Origin: Dipteris shenzhenensis
Lineage: Eukaryota > Polypodiophyta > Polypodiopsida > Gleicheniales
Direction: 5' to 3' (one strand)
Length of the DNA stretch: 64,000 nt
Assembly (NCBI GenBank): GCA_047967505.1
Contig: CM106540.1
Part shown: positions 24,701 to 34,700 of the stretch, in pieces
Position numbering within the stretch: position 1 is the stretch's first letter
Layout of the letters: each line of letters begins with the position of its first letter
Made by a program: the position numbers and the translations under genes
The notes under the pieces: model-generated
The model's database searches: none
Told to the model about the DNA's origin: nothing
What the model saw: the letters and a program-made list of their open reading frames with translations, nothing else

Positions 24701-27700
24701 TATTCCAAGGGTCACACCCCTTCGAATAGGCACACCTCCTAGGCCCCAAGTACCTACAAAAGGGTACCTAGAGGGGTAAAAAAGGAAAAAAATAAACCCA
24801 TCCCCTACCCCTAGGTTTACCCTAGCTACCTAGGGTTAACTAAACCCCCCATTTAATTTTTGGGGCAACTAACCCATTAGGCAGCCCAACGAATCGTCGC
24901 AGTCTTTTCCCCAAAAAACTGCTACGTACGAATTTTCGGCCAGCCCTGCGCAGCACCTGCGTCAGCCGTACGGATTTCCGTACCAGCCTGCGTCAGCCGT
25001 ACGGCCAGCCACCAGCCTGCGCCACCCTCGCCATTTCTTCCTGCGCAATCAACCGTACAGTCCGTACGGTACCTCCCGCCAGTCTGCCGTACAGGCCGTA
25101 CGGTCAGCCAGCCTGCACCGTACAGCCGTACGGTCAGCCAGCCTGCATCAGACCTGCGCTATATCTGCATGACCAGCCCCCCCCCTGCCATATCATTGGC
25201 CTTGCCAGCCCTCCCTCTTTCCTGCGCAGTCCTTGCCAGCCAAGCCTCGCTCCTGCCTTTTTCCTGCGCAGTCCAGCCCTGGGCAATGTTCTAAGCCTCG
25301 CCAGTGACAGCCCGCAGCCCTTGTTTCGCCATTTATTGGGCCCTGCAAAATCAGCACCAGTTGCAGCTATTCGCGCGATGAAGACAGCCTGTTGACAGCC
25401 CGGACCAGACACGTATCGAGCACTCCTCACAAACCATTGCACCATGGATCTCCGGACACCGACTTGCAGCCTTCTTCTACGCAATAACTTGGCAGATTAA
25501 AGTATTGCCAGGTGGAGTCTTTCCAATCTGCTTTTAAGGATTCTCTTTAACAAATTACAGCAAATGAAAGAATCCACATTAAAGCATGGAAACCCCTGGT
25601 AATTCACCCGGCGTTTCAAGGACACCTCAGGCATCTGCTACTACACAATATCGTGTTCAAATTGCACAGCCAGCCCATTTCGGAGCCTTTGCATCTTGGG
25701 TCTTCTGTGTCACGTGCCCTCCGAGTGACTTGGACCACATCCTCTACCTTCTGCGTGAGGCACCTCAGTTACATTATTTCCTCAGCACAGTATAGGTTGT
25801 GTTCCACGAGACACGAAGATATCCGGAACACGATATTCCTCAAGAGTTTACTGTCCATTTTTGGAGAGAATTTTACCCCTCACCTTCGGCATCTCCAGGG
25901 TACTCTCCACCTCCTTCAGCTCCCAGATATCCTCCTCTATAGGTTGTACCTTCTCCAAGTCAGTATTTACACTCTGAAGGCACTCCCTCTCCTGGATATC
26001 CTCCACTTCCGACAGCAGCTCCTTATCCCTTTTCAGATCCGTGGACTCTGCTACCTACCCCTGTCCTATCACGAGCAGTAACACCATTTTCAGAATCTCC
26101 AGTGTTACCTCCGACAGGACCTCCCTTACCAGATTTCCACGGGTGGTTCCATCCTGCCTCGCCTGCCCCCTCCAACATGAGCAACCTCAGGGAGCAGCCC
26201 GAATCCTCTTCCAAGAATGGTACAAACTAGAGCGCAAGTTCGCGCTTTTCTCACAGGGATCTCCGACATGTCGCACTGCTCGCGTGAAGCCTCTCCAGAG
26301 ATTAAAGAATCAAGTCCCAAAAAGACCCCTGAAGGCAACGTCCAAGGTGAATCACTATTGCAACTCAGCTTCAGGACAGCATCTCCGACTTGGTTCAAAA
26401 AGTTCAACAACTTCAAGATTCTCGAAGTCCCGCACATACAGAGGATGACGTGACGCAACCAGACGACGATGCGGACTCTTTCCCACCAGAGGTAGAAAAC
26501 ACTGAACTACGTGCCCTCTACCGATTACTTCAAGCTTCCAAAACTAAAAGACTTGACGTCAAACTTCCGGAAGCCTACACTGGTCAACGCAATCGCCGAA
26601 CAGTTGACCAATGGCTCGCTAAAATGCGCATGTATTTTGACACTGTTGACCTCACGGAAGGCAAAAAGATCACCTTGGCAGCCTCCCTCCTGAAGGATAC
26701 AGCATTTCTATGGTGGCAAAGACGCTTAAAGGACAGAAAAAGTGTGTTAACATGGGAACGTTTTGAACACGTGCTCCGTAAGTAGTTTGTACCTGCCAAT
26801 GCGGACTTCCAAGCACGTTCAAAACTCCGACAGTTGGAGCAAACGGGTTCCCTGTCTTCCTATATCTCTCAGTTCACCACATTGGTGCTGGAGATTGATG
26901 GTTTAACTGAGGATGATCGCCTTCATGCTTTCATCTCAGGCCTAAATCCCTCGTTACGCATTGATGTTCTTAAAGCAAACATCACCACCACAGATGGCGC
27001 TATTGCTTACGCAGAGCGCATTACAGATTTCCTAAACACAGGGAAGCAGAGTGCTACTCGCACACAGACCTCTCCTATGGCCTAAGGTGCTCGCCCTCAA
27101 GATAACACCAGGTTTCGAAAAAACTTCGGTAATCAAGGTCAGCGACAATCTCAAGATCCCCAAAAGCCTCAGAAATCATTTGCTGGATTCCAACAGAAGC
27201 ACTCCCCCAAGGATCGTGTTTCTTCTTCTTCACAAAGTCATTACCGACATCCCCAACATAAAGGTGCGGCCACTGACAAGAAGAACAACTCCAGCTCAAA
27301 AGGACTTTGTACCATCTGTACACGCGACCATAGATGGTTCGATTGTCCCGAGCGACCAAAGCAAAATTCCAATATGGAACCTAGCACTTCCCAAAAAGAA
27401 GATGCTACCTCAGCACCAGACAAGAAAGGCAAAGCTGTTCGAATGGCGAATACCATCCACCTGAGCCTTGCCAGCAACCCCGAACCTTCCCTAGCCACTC
27501 AAGTACTTTGCGTTCAAGGATCGATTCGTGGAACAACGGTCACCATCCTCATCGACAGTGGCTGTTCTCATAATTTCCTAGCCAGTTCTGTGGCCGATAA
27601 ACTTCGGTTGACCACTAGTCCTAGTCTCGTGGACTATCAGATTGAACTTGCAAATGGAACGACTTTCTTGTGCAATACCAGGATCAAAAACTTGTCTTTT

Positions 27701-30700
27701 CGCATCCAACATTAAACGGACAAGTTGAACTTCGACATCATGCCTCTTTCTCGGTACGATGTCATACTCGGACAACAATGGCTCTACGACTATGATCCAT
27801 CAATCAATTTTCGCAGCCATACTATCCAGTTTGTCCACCAGGGAAAACTTATTGAGCTAACTGGTTCTAGGGATTCCCCTTCAACCCCAGTTGCCTCTGC
27901 CCTACAAGTAAAGAAGTGGGTTCGTAAACGCCAAGTAAAGACTTCACTACTGTTGGTTACGGCAGTAGAGGAGACACCAGCTAAGGATCCTCCTGAATAC
28001 CTCAACCAACCTTTTTTCCAGCCCTACCTAGACCTTTTTCCACAGGAATTGCCAAAGCAGTTGCCACCCCGACGACCAGTGGATCACCCAATTGAACTTA
28101 TTCCCGGCAGTAATCCACCGTCGAAACCTCCTTATTGGGTTTCTTACACTCAAAATGAAGAAATCCAAAGACAGGTTACCGAACTACTCGACAAAGGTCA
28201 CATTCGGCCCAGTCGCAGCCCTTTCGGATCTCCTGTACTACTTGTGGAAAAAAAGAACAAGTCTATGCGCCTCTGCATCGACTATCGAGCCCTCAACAAG
28301 CTCACTATCAAAAACAAGTATCCATTGCCTCGCATTGATGACCTCTTCGATCAACTTCTACATGCAACACAATTCTCCAAGATTGATCTTCGTTCAGGTT
28401 ATCATCAAATACGCATACGAGAAGGCGATGAGTACAAGACAGCTTTTCGAACAAAGTATGGACACTATGAATGTTTGGTCATGCCTTTTGGGTTAAACAA
28501 TGCCCCGGCCACATTCATGACATTAATGAACGACATCTTCAGGCCTTTCCTCGATAAGTTCGTCATCGTTTACCTCGATGACATCCTCGTTTTCAGCAGA
28601 TCCCTACTTGAGCATAAACAACATCTTCACCAAGTTTTTGAAGTTCTCCGCGCAAATTCTCTCTACATCAACATTGAGAAGAGTGAGTTCTTCAAGACCC
28701 AACTTGAATATTTGGGACATGTTATTTCCGCTCAAGGCATCTCTGTGGATCCCAAGAAGGTCGAGGTAATCCGAAACTGGCCTACTCCTAAGAATGTTCA
28801 TGATGTCCGCTCTTTTCTCGGATTGGCAAACTTCTACCATACAAAGGTCTATCAGTTTTCCGAAATCGCAGCTCCTATGTCCGAATTATTGAAAAGCACA
28901 GCAGTGTTTCAGTGGCTTCCCGAAACAGAGTATAGTTTCCAACAACTCAAGCAAGCACTCACTACCACACCAGTTATGGCTATTGCTGACCCCAACCTTC
29001 CATTTGAGGTCATGACCGACGCTTCCGACATCACTACAGGAGCAGTCTTGATGCAAGAAGGCAGAGTTACTGTTTTTGACAGCCATAAACATTCTGATAT
29101 CCAAACCCGATATCCGGTTTATGATAAGGAGTTTCTTGCTGTTGTACATGCTTATCGCTCTTGGAAACATTATCTCATGGGAGCCGACTCTGTGGTCAAA
29201 ACGGACCATCACTCTTTAAAGTGCATCTTTACTCAGCCAGTCATGAACGCTCGACAAGCACGCTGGGTTGAGTTTCTGGCCAACTTTCACATGACCATTG
29301 AGTACATTCCAGGACTACGCAATGTAGTTGCAGATGCTCTCAGCAGGTTACCTCTAGCATCAGCCATGGTAATCTCTACATTATCTGTGGATGTTCCGAA
29401 TTCATTCAAGGGAAAGTATTTCAATGATTAAGACTTCGGCACAGCAGTACAGGTTCTTTCAAAAGATCAACCTTCGACTTCCGAACAAAAGATTTTCTCA
29501 TCCTATTCTTATACGGACGACCTTCTGTATTATCAAGATCGCGTCTGTGTACCACATGATAAGGATGTTCGACGTCTTTTGTTAAAAGAGCATCATGTAG
29601 TTCCTTATGCTGCCCATCCAGGCATCAATAAGACTTATCGGTTACTCCGTGCAACATACTACTGGCCTCAGATGAAAAGAGATGTCATCAAAATGGTTAC
29701 ATTTTGCTTATCATGTCAACAAATGAAAGCAAGTCGACGACTTCCAACAGGACTTCTTCAGCCTCTTCCAGTTCCAACTGAAAGGTGGGAGAGTATTTCC
29801 ATGGATTTCATTACAACACTACCACGATCCTCCAGAGGTAATACTCAGATTATGGTAATTGTTGATCGCTTGTCCAAAATGGCACACTTTGTTGCTTGCA
29901 AAAGCAGTGCACAGGCCCCGGACATAGCCAAACTCTTTATACAACACATCTTCCGACACCATGGATTACCCAAGAATATCATATCCGACAGAGATCCTAA
30001 GTTTACCAGTCACTTTTGGATTTCACTGTTCGAATCTTTGGGTACAACTCTACTGTTCAGTTCAGCTTACCACCCAGAATCAGATGGCCAGACTGAAAGA
30101 GTCAACCAAGTTCTGGAAGAAATGCTTCGACATTATGTTCAGTCACGCCTCGCAGCCTAGGAAGAGTATCTACCACTCCTTGAGTTTGCTTATAATAACT
30201 CTTTCCATAGTGCCATCAGCATGACTCCATTCCAAGCAGCTTATGGACACACTCCGATTGTACCAACAAATTTTGTACTTTAACATCGAGTGGCCCTAGC
30301 TGATCAACTGGTTCAAGAAATGCAAGACATTCTACTACAAGTCCGGGATCATATGCGAAAAGCGCAAGAGCAGTATCAACGGTCTGCCAACAAACATAGA
30401 CGTCACCTGGAATTTAACACTGGTGACATGGTGCTATTATTTGTAGCCCCACATCGCTATAAGACGGTTAAGTCTGTGTTTCCTAAGTTGCGACCCAGAT
30501 ACTATGGACCTTTCCGGATCGTCAAGAAAAATTCACCTTTAAGTTATAAATTGGAATTACCACCATCATGGGGTAAAATCCATCCAACATTTCATATTTC
30601 TTGGCTAAAGACGTACATTCCAGGCGATGAAGCAGTTCCTCCTGCAGGTGATTATGTCCCAGAAATCGAAGACGATTATGTTCTCCTTATTCCTGAGCGT

Positions 30701-31379
30701 ATTCTGGACCATCGACAGCGAGAGACTCGACATCGACTTATCACGGAATTCATTGTTCTTTGGCGAGATCTGGACGACTCCAACGCTACTTGGCAGTCTG
30801 ATGAAGACTTACAGCAGTACCCTGATCTTTTACAGCAGTATTTTCAGAATCTACCATGATATTTTCTACATCAGTTCATTATCTCCACCAGGGTCTTCTT
30901 TTGAGTGGGAGGGGATGTCACGATCTGTGACGTATTCCTTTCTCTTTCTAGACTTATGGATGGTTTGATGAATGGACACTTGTGGAAGGGTATGCCCTTT
31001 CGACGGGACACTTGCCTTTTCGACGGGACAGTTCCTAATGAGGCATAACCCTTCACAAGAGACATTCTGATGAAGAGACATTCCTATTGTAATGTACCCT
31101 CTCATCAAGGGTCACACCCTTCACAAGGGGTACACACCTCTTCATGCACATACCCTTTGGAGTACAAACCTTTTCATGTGTGACTCTTCACTCTCTATAT
31201 AAGAGAGGCTCAATTGTATGAATGACATCACATCCACCCTACAGATATTCAAGCAATACAATTATTCCTTGTTCTCTGCTATCTCAGTCTCCTTTCTGTT
31301 CCTTAGCACATTACTAAATATAGTAAATCTAGGATTTCTTACATACTAAGTCCCATAGGCCTGTGAGGCCTCCTAAGGA

Positions 31380-31431
<52 letters not shown>

Positions 31432-31491
31432 ATTCCTAGGAATCACTTCGGATGAGGCAATCACGCTCCTTGGCATTGTTGCTACGAAGTA

Positions 31492-31546
<55 letters not shown>

Positions 31547-31704
31547 GTATCAGCCATCCTTCCCCACCAAGTTTTGTAAAACCCGCATGGGTCTTGGTGG
31601 TTGAGACTTTGATTCATGTCATGGTGTGCGTGTGTTTGATTCCTAGGGATTGCTTCGGATGAGTCAATCTAACTCCTTGGCATTGTTGCTACGTAAGTAA
31701 AAGA

Positions 31705-31747
<43 letters not shown>

Positions 31748-34700
31748 CCCCGCCTGTACCTCGTCTCTGCTCACACCAAAACAACTCCGATACAACCCAC
31801 CATATGCCCGCTCAGTTCCAAACTCTAGCTGATGAGTCAGACAGCTCTTATACAGTTCCAATTTGACATTGTAAACCAACTTCTACACCTTCGGAACCAA
31901 AGAAAATAAAGATTCTGAATAGAAATATGATTGGAGTAGAAGAAACATGTTTTGAAGGCCTCCATGTACTCTTTTACCAATCTCTTTTGTGTAAAGGAGG
32001 GGCAGGGGGAGGGGGGGGGGGAGAGAGAGAGAGAGGGCTAAGGTTTGTATTACAAGATCGGAAACGAATTGGAAACTTCTTGTTTGTTTGCCATCACCAT
32101 AGACTGTCATGGGTTCCTTTCGCAAGGCCTGGTCAGGCAAGAACCACAGATCAGAGCAAAGAAACTAGACCGTTTCAGCCAGATTAAAATTTAAAAAAGA
32201 TTCAAACTGAGGAAGAAATTTTTGTAACTTTCTAACTACCCAAGATGGCATGAAGCTGGGACCTGAGCAACAAAATTGCTGACAACTCGTCCATCATCAA
32301 TACACATTCTTGGACCATATGTGTTGAAGATGCGTGCAATTCGAACCTGTTGAAATTGCCAATAGATATGGTATTTTAAATGAGCTACAGTATAATTTTT
32401 GAAACAAACTACAGCATGGATCTTCAACTTTCCAGGACTGGAACAAATACAAAACTTTGAGCATCACCATGGTGCATTTGCAAACACAAGATACACAACC
32501 CTTGCAAGGCGAACAAGCTCCTAAATACTCACATACTGGGGATACCAATACATGTGTATGCAATAAGCATGAGTTAATGAGACTTCTGGAGACGCCATGC
32601 AACTTACCAACCTTTTCTTTCAAAAATATTCCACAGTTGCTCAATTCTTCTACTGCTATAAAAATTACAACTGCTCAAATAATTGTGGGTTTAGCTTATT
32701 GCATACAGAAAACTATCAGCCAACCAATGCAAGTCTTTAAATTACCTATAATCACTGATCTTTATCTACAGTCTTGATAGTTTCAAACGAATACTAAGCA
32801 CCTCTCTCTGTTGTCTCTAATGTCATACTAGTTGCACTGTACCTTATCACTTTAGTATGATCATATATGATCGGCTGTTGAACATGGCAGGTAATGCAAT
32901 GGCCAGTGAAGGGTTAATTTGAGTTGCTTCAAAAGCCTGCATAATATAAGATCTACAACTCTTCAAATATGGACAGGCTATAATGTCATATGAGAAACAA
33001 TCAAATCTGTAAATATCTCACCTCTAGATGCATGTGATACACATGGGTTACTTAAATTAATTCAGACCCCTACCAAAACTATACAAAAGGAGCTAATTTG
33101 GGGGACCAGCCAATGGATACCTCAGTCTGCGATACAATAGAAAATGCTTAGACACCAAGTCCTACAAAGCGTTCACAATGCTCAGATATCTTGCGCAACA
33201 TGGCTACCACATGGGCAGCAAACAATAGTCCCTGTTAGGGTTTGTTTGGGGCAGCCAAAGGGACCACCAAAGAATGCCCACATGGGCTGGCTGTGGGGCC
33301 GGAAGGAGCCCATCCAGAAGCCCAGGCAAAGAGCACATGGAGCAAGAGTCTCAGAGAGTCTGATGCAGGCCATGGACTAGATAGGCGCTGCATAGAAGGT
33401 ACAGCGGCAGATTAGAGCTAAGCCGTGGTAGCCAGAGGCAGGCTGACAGCAGTACACAAGGTACGAGTCTGCGGGACAGCAAGTAATGGTCGACAGGTAC
33501 AGCAGGTACTAGTCAGAAAGTACAGCACGTATGGCATCTGGTACAAGGGCTAGAAGACGGCAGATGGGCTTCGCAAAGAGCCAGCAGAAAGCCTGTATGA
33601 AGGGCCTTATATAGGCTAAGGAACTGGACCTGCCAGGTCGGCTGATCAGACTGGTCGGCCAGTCTGTCAGTTATGGTTGGCTGGTCTGTAGAGATCCATA
33701 GACTGGCCAGTCAGCCAGTCCTGGGGGTATACAGCCCTACAAATAGCCCCACTGCGGGGACAGTTCACAACACTGAAAGAGTTCTTACAGGCAGAAGTCC
33801 CAGCAGTCCAGAGCACATCTAGGCACATACCTGCAGGTTGTAGGAGAGCATAAGAAGGTGCACAGGAGGAAGCTCTGCCAGCAGTGAACTCAGGAGCACA
33901 ACATTGCAGGAGAGTTCAGCCTTGAGCAGCTACTGAAGCTTACCACAAAGGCACGTGGCAGAAAGGAAGAGTTCCTACAGAGGGTGCAGCGAAACAGAGC
34001 TGTTTTGGTACCTCTAGAATTCCTTTGAGCAAATCACATTTCACCTGGTGTGTAGTCGTGAGGTCCCATCAAGTGCTAGATGCCTCAAACAGTGCAAAAA
34101 CCACTCCTACAGCGCTGGTAGAATTTGAGCAAGAAACAGGTCAAACTTGCAAACTTAATTGTGGGTAAGCTAGAATAATGCACAGAGGGCTTGGAAGGTG
34201 TGAGACTATGAAAATATGAAGTAGGAAGAGGGGAGCAAATTGCAATCATGTCCAGCATATAACAAGCAAGCAGAGGGCAGTTCCTGGATCTGTTTCCATG
34301 TAAATACTAAGGGCAAGAATGTTACATACGTAGCTAACCCTAGTTAGCTAGTGACTCACGTCTGGGTCAACGGAGACCCTAGTTTGGGGGTTAGAATGAG
34401 TAATCCTAGCCAGAGTAATATATCCAGATGGAGTCTAGAAGGTAGTAGGACCTGTATGCTCAATATAGCCATGGACTGTGGCTACATTATTGAAATTTGG
34501 CACATGGGCTCGGTGTTGGAGAGAATGCTTAGTACCTTGACAGTGATTCCTACTAGAAGCATGGCAATGCCTAACGAGCTAGATTGATGCATCCCTCATG
34601 GATGGGGCTTCCCTGATGGAGCTTCCTTGGTATGGGACATGGAGATGTACTAAACCTAGGGTCAGGCTGTGTGTCTTTCCTCCAGTGCTCGAGAGTGAGC

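Larger units (their letters stand above)
23853..31343 (+). mobile_element. Structurally complete Ty3/gypsy chromovirus (7491 bp)
   Basis: Two 428-bp LTRs starting TGTCACGATC and ending TTTCTTACA (23853-24280 and 30916-31343) flank a primer site, a long leader, gag, protease, reverse transcriptase, RNase H, integrase, a C-terminal chromodomain and a polypurine tract. The target duplication TACTA lies at 23848-23852 and 31344-31348. The LTRs differ at nine positions by eye (about 2.1%) with no indel. The gag-pol frame has six in-frame stops and one frameshift, so this copy cannot transpose alone. The chromodomain places it among chromoviruses; I do not assign the subclade. It is inserted opposite to UXS transcription. 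Confidence 0.95.
15952..32053 (-). other. UXS intron 5 (16,102 bp), filled with nested retroelements
   Basis: Donor GTAATA at 32053 and acceptor CTGAAG at 15952. The flanking exons join as SDL|VEGL, which is the family sequence. The intron holds a copia fragment, a Penelope-like fragment, a second copia gag remnant and a complete gypsy chromovirus; about 12-13 kb of it is identifiable retroelement. The stretches 15960-17400 and 22950-23850 have no recognisable content. The gypsy element lies opposite to the gene; the other three lie in the gene's direction. Confidence 0.9.

Noticed and set aside
31339-31879. Continuation of the gypsy element beyond 31343
   Set aside because: The LTR ends at TTTCTTACA and is followed by the exact target duplication TACTA, so the CT arrays lie outside the element.
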